64,000 nucleotides of DNA, from the NCBI GenBank assembly GCA_003993805.1, contig RSEF01000001.1, positions 57,538,974 through 57,602,973 of the forward strand, read 5' to 3'. The translations under genes were made by a program, and so were the position numbers. This DNA comes from Himantopus leucocephalus (lineage: Eukaryota > Chordata > Aves > Charadriiformes > Recurvirostridae). Of this stretch, positions 13,540 to 25,622 are shown piece after piece; the first letter of the stretch is position 1, and each line of letters opens with the position of its first letter. The notes beneath the pieces are model-generated. The model saw only the letters and a program-made list of their open reading frames with translations, was not told the DNA's origin and searched no databases.

Positions 13540-14060
13540 TATTTACATCTACACTAGGTATCTAAGCTCCTATTACAGTCAACTGAGATCTAGTCTATGC
13601 AATCAATAGAGTCCAGAGAACAATTCACCTTACCCAATCACCTTGGTATTAGTTCACTTGCCTTAACACAGGTATCCACTATCACTGGAGATTCCCTGGG
13701 GCATCCCACCTGGCTGCCATCCAGAAGACTGCAAGTCTCCCCTATGTATGCCTTATATCATACCTGAAAGCCTCCATGTCCATGTCAAAGACACCTTTAA
13801 GGGACCTCAAATGACCATTAGATGCCTATTTTTAGGCAACTGAATTGAATCCTACATGTCTACTGAACATGATGGGAGATAAGATATCCAAATCAGACAG
13901 AGATTCTTATATAAAGAGATGAAAGTATAGGTGTTTTAGTCCCAGATTGAATCCCACCTCTAGTTCACATGTAGACACTCTGCATACTTTACTTAATTTG
14001 TTAGAATCTGGAGCCAAATCCCAGCCTTACTGGCAGAATGTGTAGCCAGCAATTAACAAG
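13540..14060. repeat. Unclassified decayed interspersed repeat, copy 1
   Basis: The segment contains taggtatctaagctcctatt, tagatgcctatttttaggca, actgaattgaatccta and gattgaatcccacctctag. The last three occur in the same order, with modest divergence and different spacing, near 31.7 kb (gacatctatttatgggcaac, tggatcaaggtccta, gtgaatcccaactcacactc). Two colinear copies 18 kb apart point to an old transposon family. I cannot say whether it is an LTR, DNA element or SINE; borders are approximate. Confidence 0.4.
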
Positions 14061-15107
14061 CACTTACTGGAGTCTTGTACCTTGCTTTCCTGGATTGGAT
14101 CTTTCAGAGCTACTCCTTGACATCTCTCAAGATAGATCCTGAATAATTCTAAGACTATTTGCTATATGCAATACCATAACATCCAGGAAATGTAGCCAGG
14201 GGTCAAGGTTCTGTAGCTGTGGAGACTGTACAAACACAAAGCTCTTGTCCCAAAGAGATGATGCTTCCTTGATTTTTAGTACCAAAGCCAGCTTTGTCAG
14301 TCATTAAATGATGTCTGCCTCATACTACTCAGAAGGTCTGCTCACACTTAGATAACCCTTGTGAAACTGTAGCCTGCTTATGGCTTAACTTCAGCCCCGT
14401 ATGTGTACTACATAACCATGTGCAGATTTGTCCTTAAGTATATTTTCTTTATCCATTGCATTGATGTGTTTAATTTACTTGTTATGTGTATGTAATCTCT
14501 TTGATGACTGATTTTGTTTACTTTAAAATGTTTCTTCATGACTATTATTTCAGTTGTCATAACACCGACCTAGAAAACCTTAGACTATCCTGAAACAGCA
14601 TACCTAATCAGGCTAATGAAGAAACCTTATCATCAATGCAAAATGAAAAATATATCAATGAAAATCTTTGAAGATATTGCAATAAAAAGATTTAAATAGC
14701 TTTCAAATCAGGTCTAATAAGAAGACTATTTTCATGTTATGTCAGTAGTGAACATACAAACATCAATGAAAGATATCTCTTTGAACACTGCAAAACAGGA
14801 AAGGCATCAAAATACACATACTGAATTGCCTTTCTATTAAAAAGACAAGTAAAGACTTGCTTAATGCTTCCATGAATGGAAGTTGCATGCAAATTCTGTA
14901 ATGCTACCATGACTTGCATGTAACACTATGAGTATGCAAGGGATCATTCAAATATTTTTCACATTTAGCTGAGGGAGTAGGGCAAAATTCCTTTCCCAAT
15001 TTAACATCAAAACATTTCTCCAGTGTTAAAGTACTCTGTGATATAAGCTTGTGACTCCACCTTCTTTTATCTTTGGGATTTGTGTACACAGCACCACCAC
15101 AGTCTGT

Positions 15108-15225
15108 AAAGAATTAATCCTCACAACAGTACCGTGCACTATGGCAGAACTATTAGCCCCATTTTACAGATGCTGAACTAGGGTATAGAGCTCTCCCAAG
15201 GGACAGATGTGTGGCTCATTAAATC
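15108..15225 (-). mobile_element. MIR-like SINE remnant, minus strand
   Basis: Plus-strand text runs gaattaatcctcacaacagt, a diverged stretch, then ttagccccattttacagatg, ctgaactagggtatagag and ctcccaagggacagatgtgt. This has the order of the reverse complement of MIR (ATCCTCACAACA, then TATCCCCATTTTACAGATGAGG, AAACTGAGGCACAGAG, GCCCAAGGTCACA). The match is colinear over more than 100 bp with the expected spacing. MIR is an ancient amniote tRNA-derived SINE with an L2-related tail; in birds only old copies survive. The alternative is the tail of an L2-type element. Confidence 0.65.
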
Positions 15226-15519
15226 ACTGAGAACCAATGAGCCTGAGAAAATCCTGCATTTGTCAAATCCTGCCAAATTCCAGCTGCCTTGCATAATGTA
15301 AAAACTGGTTTCAGTTGCGTTATACCATGCAGAAAATGTATGATAGAATAGAGAACTGAACCCACATGCTCACATTGTAGCTAGCAAATAAAATACAGAC
15401 TTATCAAAGAAAGTAAGAGGCTGTAGCACCTTCCCCCAGGCTCACCGCATACACATAACACAGTATGAGTGTAGCCACATGGCTGCACAAATCCCTTATT
15501 TTGGTACCTGCCCAGATGA

Positions 15520-16030
15520 TTCCATTCTTCTCATTCTCTGATCAACTCACTCCCACTTCAGAAATTTTCCTTTCTCCAGCTTCCTTCTTTCTTATGATTC
15601 CATTCTCTTTCTAGTCACTTATTTTCCCTTTCACCCCTTTCCTTGTCTCAGTTTTCTCCTATCAATTGCTATATTTCCTCCAAAACAACTTATTTTACTC
15701 TAAAACACCCTTCACAGTATCCTAGCTGATTCCAGTTCTACTTGGTCTTCCAAAACTTGCTTCTCTGCTTTCTCTGTGGTTTTGTCATCAAGGTGTCTCA
15801 GACAAACTCCCTAACAGTCCTATCTCACACTGACTTTATCAGTCACTACATCCCTCTCATTGTCCTTTAATGAATCCAATTTTAACCTCTGTCCTCCCTT
15901 TCAAATATAACTTTCCATCACTTTTATGGTTCCTTATTCTCTGTCCTCTGCCTCAACATCCCAACATACCATCTCTGCTTCTATCTTTGTGTCTTTTGCT
16001 CACATACACTTACATAAAATCCCGTAACAT
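15520..16030. other. Pyrimidine-rich stretch on the plus strand
   Basis: About 500 bp dominated by T and C, with many CTTTC, TCCTT and CCCTTTC words (for example ttttccctttcacccctttc). An 87-codon plus-strand open frame at 15870 is explained by this composition (few purines, hence few stop codons), and its Leu/Ser/Pro-rich translation is not gene-like. Function is unknown. Confidence 0.6.
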
Positions 16031-16740
16031 TCATAATTTTCTTGGTAACATACAGCCTGTGAGAGGACAAGCTTCTTCACTTACTCCTGTCCCGAGCACC
16101 TCAGTTTTGATTTGCAGAAGTCAACAGGCCTGACGCATTCTCATCAGTTAATGCTGCTGCCAAGAGTTATTTGATTTATAGGATCTGAACTAAGACAATC
16201 AAGTAGCCTTGAAGTTGCAAAAACTGGAGATTATAAATGTCCTGGACTGAGGTAGAACAGAACCAATTTTCTTTTCAGTAATTTTACTTCCTTCCTTCCT
16301 GGGAAGGGAGAGAGAGATTAAAAGAAAGCATCTGTCATTCATCTAGTGGCCAGCCCAGCCTACACCACAACAACAATGGATCTCGGTTTGATTCATCTGT
16401 ATCATCTAGAAGTGAAAGACTGCACTGAACTATTAGTAGACTCCTGAATCAATTATCCTGTCAAGCCTCAAAATACCACGTTAAACAAGCTAAAGACACA
16501 TTGTCTTTTTAATAAGGTAATATAATTTTTCCTTTTTTTCATTTCATAGAACCTTATCTTAAATTATAACTACAATTAAAAATAAAATATAGGCAGCTTC
16601 AGCACCCATCTTGACATTCTTGTTTTTCCTTCTCAACATCTTAATTTATTTTAAGAGCAGAAGGCAGAAATTCCACGGTGGCTGGCAACAAATATATTCC
16701 AAGCAGCCACAACAAGGAGCTTAGAAGATCGTGGGAATTT

Positions 16741-16790
16741 GAAAAAGAAAAAAGAAAAGAAAGAAAGAAAGAAAGAAAAAAAAAAAAGAG
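16741..16790. repeat. GAAA microsatellite with poly-A
   Basis: Imperfect GAAA units (aaagaaaagaaagaaagaaa) followed by a run of A, about 50 bp of pure purine. A short pyrimidine-rich stretch follows. Confidence 0.92.
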
Positions 16791-17767
16791 ATAAATGGTT
16801 TCACTTTTTTTAACTGCAGATTCTTCTCATTACTAAAAGTATAATGCTTTTTAAAACTAAATTCATTTTTAATGGCATCGTAGCGTCAAAGTCCTAGAAA
16901 TTTCTGTTTGACTGATTTTTAATTTAGAGAAAGACACCTCTTGCTTCCTGCATGAGCAGGAAGTGCATACTTCTTCATAGTAATCTCATGGCCCATCAGC
17001 AATCTTTGATCATTTCACTGTTAGTGACACACTCAGGGACAGCACAGACGCATAGCTCCTTTCTGTAACCTGCAGTTAGGAAGCCATGTGACGTGACTCT
17101 AGGTATCAAGTAACCATAGCGCTTTCTGTTCTTGTGGTTCTGTTCTCCTTTGTGCACGCTACACCAGCTTCTCCTTTAGGAATCCTCCACTGGAGTATGT
17201 AACCAAAGGTCAGGGGGTTGCTGCCTCCTTCCCCCTTCCACCTCTGGTCTTACCTCAGGTGACAAATTAGACTGGGAATAAATAAGGGAAAGAAAGGATC
17301 TTCTCCCAGTTTCCATTTTCCTTGGCTTCTACTTTCATTTTAATTGCAACCATACTGCAGCTGTGGGTTGTGAGGTACAGCAGTCCTGAATACTAAAAAC
17401 TTAACACCTTTGTAGGGGTTTCCCTCTTTGACAGATGCAACCAGATTTTGAAGACACACCATTACTCCTATCCTGGGAAAACGCTGCTTGAAATGAGATC
17501 CAAATTGTGAAAGATTAATTTGCTAAATAAGAGGAATACCTTATTCCTCAGCTATAGAAAGTTTCCAACTTTCAAAGATTAAAGAAAAGTGTTATTTTCA
17601 CTGAAACAGTTGGAAAACGGATGTAAGTCCATTTTCTTCAAAAAAAGCGCGGGTTCCAGCTGTTAGCAACTTCCCATTTTGACTTACGGATTATGAAAAA
17701 TTGCTTATATCATTACATTTGTGTATTAAAAATTTTGAAGGGTCAAGGTGATGGCTGTTTTTAAGTT

Positions 17768-17787
17768 GCATGCTATGGATAGCATGC
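17768..17787. repeat. 9-bp inverted repeat with 2-nt spacer
   Basis: gcatgctat-gg-atagcatgc, a perfect stem of nine base pairs. Confidence 0.85.
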
Positions 17788-19352
17788 ATGTGTGAAAATG
17801 TGGTTCATTTTCAGATGATGATAAAGGATTACTCAATAACTAAGGTGCTCAAAACTGCCCAGTCCTACACAGAAACGAAGGAAAATGCTATGAATCTGGT
17901 GAGATACCCATCAGAGCACAGTAGGTGAGGCTTTCATCTTTCAGATACGGGGTGTGTTACTGTTTCCAAGCGTTATACGTACCAGGGCAGGGCAATTGGC
18001 ACTGATTGGCTGACACCCCTACTATTAAACTTCATTAGCCTTCAGAACAGGGTCTTTAAAGCAGCGTTACCTACCAGGGATGGTCCTTGGCCTATTCAAA
18101 TTCCCAGTCAGGCCTGACGGTGGATGTTTTTGGAGAGAGAGAATTGTACAGGACCAAAACCATACCCAGGACTGTGTTAACAATTCCACAGTATAGATGA
18201 CAACCTTCCAGAGCTCAGAAGCTTATTTTACTAGTGTAGATGTACATATCTACCATTCAGCATCTGGACTATCTTTATGCTCAGTATTTCACTGATTTAG
18301 TCTGTTACAAGTTCAGATATGAAAAATGTTTAATTCTTCTGTATGACTTATGATTGTATTGATTCAGGAAACACAACCTAGAGAATCTGTCCCGGTAAGC
18401 AACCAGCTTCAACCAAGAAAGCATATGCATGTAGAAGTGATATACTAAAAACATAAAAACTCCTGACAATAAAGTGTTTTGCTGCTTTAATTTATACTTG
18501 TGCTTTAGTATCCTGTTGAACTGCAATTAAATGCACTCACACATTCTGTTTGCTATTTTCATTAGTATTGTATATTGGGTAGATGTGTTTATGTTTTCAA
18601 ATTATCTCAGCTCTAATTAAAATAATCTAAATAGAATTATGTTTTATAGTTACTTGCCAAAGGAGATCTTTTACAATGCATCTCTTTAATAATATTTTGG
18701 TTAATGTTGTTATTAAATAGTCACAGAGTATCCATTATGCTCTAAGGATTTTTTTTTTTAAATATCCTCCTCTGGAGCTGTTGCATGTCTTCTACCCATT
18801 AATTCTGTGGTAATACTGGGCAGGGGGGGAAATCAGTCCTGTGAGAAAATTCCAACCATAAACTTTTTTTGTAATTGGTAGTCAGTGTTTCAGAATAACA
18901 GAATTTCATAATGTCTGTCCTACTTTCAGTCATGCATAGATGAATTGCTAACCACATCTTAATGACATTGACAGTATATCTTTTACTTTTTTGTTTTCCT
19001 TTTTTTTTTAAGGGCTATTTAGGAGCCTTATTTATCTGTTTGTTTCTTTGTTTATTCATTTCGGCATCACTAGAATGAGAAGGTATCAAACTGAGTGCAG
19101 TAGATTTGCATAGACACTTTAAAGGTTTACAAGCACAAATATATATAGAAAGACTTTTCTGAAATACCTCTCCATACCTAGAATCAAGGTCACTGACTGC
19201 TGTCAACTACCTTAAAGTGCTTGCAGCCCTAACGGATATATGCGACCTTGGAAAGACTACATAATGCAGGAGAAATCTCCAGACCAGGCATACCAATGAT
19301 GAGAGCCCATCTACAGGCGACAGAATGGATCTTGATTTTAGTGGCTTTTGGG

Positions 19353-19388
19353 AATGCTCAGCACTTTTCAAATGCTCAGCACCTTTCA
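19353..19388. repeat. 18-bp tandem duplication
   Basis: aatgctcagcacttttca is followed directly by aatgctcagcacctttca, with one mismatch. It lies 67 bp from the 3' terminus of the minus-strand CR1. Confidence 0.85.
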
Positions 19389-19454
19389 GAACTTCATAAA
19401 ATCATGTACACAGGGGTGGCTTTTACCTTGGAGATGATGGGTTTGATCCCCCAC

Positions 19455-20015
19455 AAAATCATAGAACAGTTGAGGTTGGAAGGGGCCTTTAAGATCATCA
19501 AGTCCAACCATTAACTTAGCCTGACAAAAACCACTTCTAAACCATATCCCCAAGTACCACGTCTACCCTTTTTTTAAACAGCTCCAGGATGGCAAATCCA
19601 CCACCTCCCTGGGCAGCCTATTCCAATGTTTGACAACCCTTTCAGTGAAAAAAATTTTCCTAATATCCAATCTAAACCTCGCCTGGCTTAACTTGAACCC
19701 ATTTCCTCTCGTCCTATCACTTGTCACTAGGGAGAAGAGGTCACCCCCCCACCTCTCTACAACCCCCTTTCAGGTAGCTGTAGACAGCGATAATGTTTCC
19801 CCTCTGCCTTCTTTTCTCCAGGCTAAACAACCCCAGTTCCCTCAGTCGTTCCTCATAAGACTTGTCCTCCAGACCCCTCACCAGCTTCGTTGCTCTTCTC
19901 TGGACATGCTCCAGCACCTCAATGTCTTTCTTGTAGTGAGGGGCCCAAAACTGAACACAGTATTTGACATGCGGTCTCACCAGTGCCAAGTACAGGGGGA
20001 TAATCACTTCCCTAG
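19455..20015 (-). mobile_element. CR1 3'-end fragment, minus strand
   Basis: Read on the minus strand, the segment encodes the last part of CR1 reverse transcriptase ([55 protein letters not shown]). The frame is largely open over 19741-20007, followed by the [14 protein letters not shown] region in other frames. The 3' untranslated tail matches the copy at 8.7 kb (ATGGTTTAG, TTGGACTTGATGATCTT) and ends at 19455 with a CATAGAA-type terminus. The copy is 5'-truncated at about 20015, where similarity stops abruptly. It is better preserved than the 6.7 kb copy in the overlapping part, retaining tryptophan where that copy has a stop. Confidence 0.93.
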
Positions 20016-20016
20016 T

Positions 20017-20064
20017 GATAACTCCTGGTAAAGTCTTTTTTATAACTCTCAGTAAAGTCTTTTT
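20017..20064. repeat. 24-bp tandem duplication at the truncated end of CR1
   Basis: Units gataactcctggtaaagtc+ttttt (20017-20040) and tataactctcagtaaagtc+ttttt (20041-20064) agree at 20 of 24 positions. It begins where CR1 similarity ends. Confidence 0.8.
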
Positions 20065-20395
20065 AAGTCTTATTTGCCTCTTGTGCTAAGCATAGACGCT
20101 GCACATGGTTGCACAAAAGTCCAGCACCAAAACATACCAGAAAGAGAAGTGTGCACCCAAATGGGAAGCAGAGTGTGCCTGCACAGTATTTCTTCATGGT
20201 GATTTTCCCATTTATTCCCTGACCGGCTGAGCATGCCATAACTTGGGCTGAGAACAGAAAGCAGTTCATAGGAGAAAGAAGGTCCTTACACCCCAGCTGT
20301 CCTGTGATCTCATTATGAAAGTGAGTGGTGAGAACTTATTACATAACTGTGTTCTCCAGCCCTCCTTTTTATGACAAAATGTAACAAAGCAGATT

Positions 20396-20409
20396 TGTGT
20401 GTGTGTGTC
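20396..20409. repeat. Short TG microsatellite
   Basis: About seven TG units, uninterrupted. Confidence 0.85.
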
Positions 20410-22029
20410 TTGCAAAACAAGGGCAATAGATGCATTACAGAGTTCTCACGCGTTTCTGCACTGGTGCGACAGCCTGCAGTGGGGATTTCACTGGTGTTCC
20501 CTAAGCTTGCAAAGACAGTCATGTGCCAACTCAAGCTAAGCGTGACACAGGACGCATTTAATTTGGGAGGAACTAAGGGTACTGCAGTAGGGTGTTGGCA
20601 TAGGGGAGGAACAAGGGTTATTTCACCATGGGTAAACAGTGCTACTAATCCGCTTGAAAATCCCGTTTATTGAACTATTAGTTATGAATATTTATTTTCT
20701 GGAACTGTAATTTCCCAGAGCTGCCTCTAAGATGATTTTTTTTCTTTGTTTTTGTTCAAAGTAATTCCTGCACCTAACTGCAAAAAGGATGAGATCTCAT
20801 TTCCTTGAATGTAAATTACTCGTACTTTTTAGGTCAACTAGAGAGGCTCTGGAGCACAAATCTTGTATGACTGGTCTGTCCATTCATGTCCAAGCTGCTA
20901 CAAGGGGTGGAACATCATGGTCCCTGTCTTTCCCTATGCCTAGATGAACTACATTTACATAGTTATGCCAGGCTCACTATGCATGCACAAAATAGTCGTA
21001 CGTTAGGCAAGGCACACCTGGTAGCCCAAACAAGTGGGATAGGTCTATCAGATGTCCTGCAGGATTCTGTTACTGCTTGCAGAAAAGTGAGACAATTTCT
21101 TTTGTCCTCTAACATTTAAACTATTGTCTTCTATTATATTGCTAAATGTCTTAGAGGAATTATGAACCACAGATGGAATTGTAACTTTGTTTAAAGGGGT
21201 TAAAAAGAGATCTCTTTACATCAGTGAAACAACACTCTTAGGGAGTTTGCTTATTCACATAAGACGGGGAAAATACTAATTTCTGACAGATAAAAATCCA
21301 AGCCACATTTAAATAATCCACATTTAGACATCAAAAGCTGTACCCACAATTAGCCATTTGAAACATATCTTAGAAAGACAAGAAGAGAGCATGCAAATGC
21401 TGGATTGCATTTTAAAAAGGAATGTAAAAGGTGAGAAGTCAGAATTCAATTTTATGAGAATTGCCAATGACGCCCTGGCAATAGAAACAATCTCTTAGGA
21501 AAAAAGGTGCTCTTTCTCTCTCTATGTATATTACTTGTTCAAATGGAGCTGAACAAATAAATAAGTTAAAGTAAGGAAAATCTTATTAAATTGAGTGGCC
21601 AATACGAAAAATACACAAAGCGTCACACACAGCCTATTTGTTTAGGCTTCATCCAGACCGGGAGCTATAGGAATTGTGGTAGAACAAGCTCAATTTTACT
21701 ATAACTTTCTAAAATTCCAGTCTGATAAGGTAAATTATATTCTACTGTATTTACCAGTGTAACTAAGTTAAAATTGGAAGAGAGCCTAAAATTTCAGAGG
21801 ACATTAGTTAACACATTAACCTACTTGGTCTCCTACCATACGTCATTTTTTCTCCCGTGTGCTGTTAGTATACTTCAAGGATGCCTATGTCTTTAACCTG
21901 AAACTGTATTAGTTTTTCAAAATCATCATTAATTAGCATTCAAGATTTAAAAACTTAGTTAAGACTTGTCTGGACAATCTGGAAAAAAATAATCAAGCGA
22001 TTCAAAATCCGAATTAAATTTTGTCTGTT

Positions 22030-22082
22030 GCATATATCTATATGGGCATATATCTATATATATATGCATATATCTATATGGA
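22030..22082. repeat. CATATATCTATAT repeat array
   Basis: Three copies of catatatctatat separated by ggg and by atatatg. AT-rich and self-complementary, able to form cruciform or slipped structures. Confidence 0.85.
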
Positions 22083-22599
22083 CCCTGTGAAAATTTAAAA
22101 ACAGGATGTGTATTTGCAAAATGCTAGATCACAGGTACAAGCAATAGATAAGGTATACAGATAAAAGAGTATACAGATCCCTAAATTACTGTTAAGTGTG
22201 CTAGCTTCAGGACTGGAAGCAGTAGAGGTGGGTGGCACTGTGGCACTGAACTTAATACTGCTTCTGAGATCTGAGTTAGTATCTCTCCAGAGCACTGCAC
22301 TGTACCAGGGAGATACACCATTTCAGTTAAAATAGGCTTAGCTCTAGTAATAGTATGCTGAATTGAATAGTTGAGACATATGCAAAGAGAGTTTTAGATA
22401 GAGTTGAGAGAGCAATGGGATCTCATAAGGGACAAGTGGTAGGGTCACAACAAACTGCAGGTTTCTCACCTCAAAATTCATCATAATTAATTGAAGAAAG
22501 GATAGATTTCTAGAAAAGTGAGTGAAAGGTTGGGGGGAAATAGAAATTCCCAATCAGGTTTTGTGATGGCATGTTTTTAATATAAGAAGGGGAATAATC

Positions 22600-23210
22600 A
22601 GGGCCAGGTTAAGAGACAACTAGAAGGAAAAAGACAAAAGAAGTTTTGAGTGCACTGTGAGGAATCCCTTAACCATCCATGACCCAGACCCCTTGGATTT
22701 ACACTTTCTGTACGAGATTGTTCCTGTCTCACGCTTCCCAGCTGTGGTACTTTCAACCCCATGGGCTGCCAGTGCAGCATCACAGCCTCCCTCCTCTTCA
22801 GGGACCCTTCATGCAGATGACAGGGTTCCCCACCAGCTGCATTTGGTACATGAGCATCTGGAACAGGAGAGAGGAGAGGCCACTGTGCTGTGCTAAACCT
22901 TACATTCATACAAATATCTTCAGAACATATCATGTACTGAAGCATGGATATGCACTGCCATCATGTGAGCTGACAGGCAGTCTTCGAAAGAAAAGGCAGG
23001 AGGCAGAACGACCCCCACCTCTGCCTTCAAACCCAGCTCACCAGGTTTCTCTTTTTCCACTCTCTGCCACCACCTGCCCTCACCAGACTGGTGGGAGGAA
23101 GAAATCTTTGGTCCCCTCTGCTGCCGCTTACAGAGAGACACAGTGTTTCTCCTCACTGTGGGCAAACTGTTATATGCACAACACTCCAGGAAAGATAAGT
23201 CTATAAATGA
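22600..23210. other. GC-richer island with overlapping open frames on both strands
   Basis: Base composition rises clearly above the flanks. Open frames of 175 codons (plus, 22679-23206) and 115 and 99 codons (minus) overlap, which follows from fewer AT-rich stops. None shows a domain or splice sites in a consistent frame. It may be an old repeat or processed sequence, but I do not recognise it. Confidence 0.45.
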
Positions 23211-24944
23211 AAATAACAATATGAGTTGAAAGGCCAGACTTCCCTGGCAGCTTCATCCATGCTACCAAAGCCTGCCTAGTGCAAAACTAGCTGCTGAAGA
23301 GTTTCCCATTCTGCCTTTCACTGGCACCTTCCTGTGCAGGATGCATAAGACATATGAAAAGGGGAAAGGAGTAACAGCCGTTTTGGAAATTTATATGATC
23401 TCTGTTTTAGATCCGTTTAAAATCTGTTTGTTTGCTAGAAAAGTGCAAAGAGGCCCTGGCAGACAGCAGAAAATTAATTATTTTGCATGCATTGTGTAAC
23501 ACTATTCATTAGTTTTCCATGAGTGGTGAGAGGTCAGTCAAGAATAGAATCCTATTGTGTTAACCTTCAAAGAGCTTGCCATATAATTGAATGCAGCAGG
23601 CATGGAATAAAGGAATTAAATACGCAGGCAGAATTAACACTAATGGTTTGCAAACATCACATTGCAAGTATCTAAAACTTCTTTGTCTAAATTCTTGGGT
23701 TGAGAACTTGGGGGGGGTGATTATGTAAGCAACAAAAACAAAGAAAAGGAAGAATACTGAAGGAATGTGCATAAAACACATGGAGAAAGGAGAAGCATAA
23801 TGGGATCTGAATGCTATAGTGTATCCAACTTCTCGTGTATTAGTGCATAGATTTACGACATACGTTAAGCACTAGCCTACATGTTCCTTTCTGCTGCTGT
23901 TTTCTGCGTAGGAAGTATGCCACATGTAGGGCCACATGAGAGCCATTTTAGCAAACGAGGTAAAGTTCTGGCCATATATATTGCACAGCTAACTTTTGTT
24001 CTGCAGGACGATGAGAATACTGGGAGTCAGTAAATGGTATGATTTAAATTTGAAAACAGCTCCTCAGAATCTGCTGAAGCCATTCAGAGTTAACTAGCAG
24101 GAGAACATCACCATTCAGTGTTCTGGGTCCATCTGTTGGCAATATCATGATGGAAACAGCTTTTTAAATGCTATTTTCAATAAGCTATCACACAACAGCT
24201 TGTTCCAACAATATTCTGATACCTTTCTGTTTGCTTGCCGCCTACTATAAAAAACAGCTTAGAGGGAAGGAGGCATTTCAGTACTATACTGATGTAAGGT
24301 GGGAGGGACAGAGAGACTACAGGAACAAGAAAAATGAGAAATAACTATAAAAAGAGAAAAGAGGAAGAAGCAGCTGTTATTTTAGACCCTCTGCAATCTA
24401 GATATAAACCAGGAACCCAAAGTACTGTAGTGTCAAAGAGGAATGGTCTACACCAGCTAGTCATTAGAATTTTTTTGCATTGACAGTGTCAGCCATAGGA
24501 AACCAATAGCTCCCAGAGAGAAATGGCAGGTGCACTTAGTAATTACCTTTAATTCTGCAAGACCTTCTGAACTGTGTGCTCCAATGAGTACTGAAAGGAA
24601 GATCCACCTCCATCACTGTAACACGCTCACTTGTGCAGCACCAAAACAATCTGTTCTATATAGTTCTTACCAAAATATAATGTATCCATCAGCTTACTTG
24701 TCAAGTAAAACAAATGCCAGCAACATACTGATGATACAAAGCCTGCATCCACTAGCATCAAAGTGGCTCAGTTGCAGAGATCAGCTCAGCAGTGAGGAAT
24801 AGATGGCTGCACTTGAACCCAATAATTGGCAGGAAAGCAACAGAATTTCTTTTGGTTCACACCAAAAAGGTTTCACCATTAGTCAATTCAGTCTGTAGGT
24901 GTCACGGCTAGCTTTGACACACCTCATGTCACACCTTTTTAAGC

Positions 24945-25010
24945 AGTGAACTAGATAATCCCCTGAGGTATCTTCTGACCTATGTTATACTATGATCTTG
25001 CAATTCTAAA
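24945..25010 (+). mobile_element. Probable decayed CR1 3' terminus
   Basis: The string gaactagataatcccctgag, followed by gtatcttctgacctatgtta and tactatgatcttgcaattct, resembles the CR1 3' end (GACTAGATGACCTC, AGGTCCCTTCCAACC, then ATTCTATG repeats) with many substitutions. Only about 65 bp are recognisable. It could be another CR1-like LINE tail; the assignment rests on pattern order only. Confidence 0.5.
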
Positions 25011-25622
25011 ATGAACTGTTCTATGCTGATTACCTCTATACTACTGAATTAAGTTCTAAAATTTATTTGAAGATTTTATTTCAAAAGGCTGTACTCCTTA
25101 GAGAATTACAACAGGCACTCAAGTTTTCCATGCATTACACATCTTGCTTACCAAACACTATTAGAAATACATATAGTTAGGAAGGATGAAAGTCAAGAAG
25201 CAATACTATATAAGGTAGTAAACTAAAGAAGGTGCAAAACATTATGGGACTATGTAAATGGAGATACTGAAAGATGAAAGAAAAGCTAGAAAAGTAACAG
25301 GGAATTAATACTGATAAAAGCATAACATAAACTTGGAAAAAAATGAACTGTAAATAAAAAATACTACATTCATCATTAATGCTATAAGAAAAATGTACTG
25401 ATATCTCTCTGTACATTGTTAGGCTATTTCGCAAAATACTCTATCATTCTCCTGCTATCAAGATTGCTTCTTAAGTACAGAAAATATTTATTGTTCTGTT
25501 TATCTGTCTTTGTCCTATTCATATGTGTATAGTGGCAACATCCTCATAGAACGGATGTATCATAGCTTACTTTTAAAATGAAAAGTACAACTAACAAGAG
25601 GATGCTTATGGTGATCACCTAC

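Larger units (their letters stand above)
10497..25622 (-). other. Intron of 15.1 kb between the 25.6 kb and 10.3 kb exons
   Basis: Bounded by the GT donor after the 25.6 kb exon and the AG acceptor before the 10.3 kb exon. It carries the unclassified repeat at about 13540-14060, a MIR-like remnant near 15.1 kb, a pyrimidine-rich block at 15.5-16.0 kb, a GAAA microsatellite at 16.75 kb, a minus-strand CR1 tail at 19.5-20.0 kb, a GC-richer island at 22.6-23.2 kb and a probable CR1 tail at 24.95 kb. No other coding exon can be supported. Confidence 0.75.

Noticed and set aside
22679..23206. 175-codon plus-strand frame as a possible gene
   Set aside because: It overlaps frames on the other strand and has unlikely composition (Trp, His, Cys and Pro clusters) with no domain. 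Listed only as a composition island.
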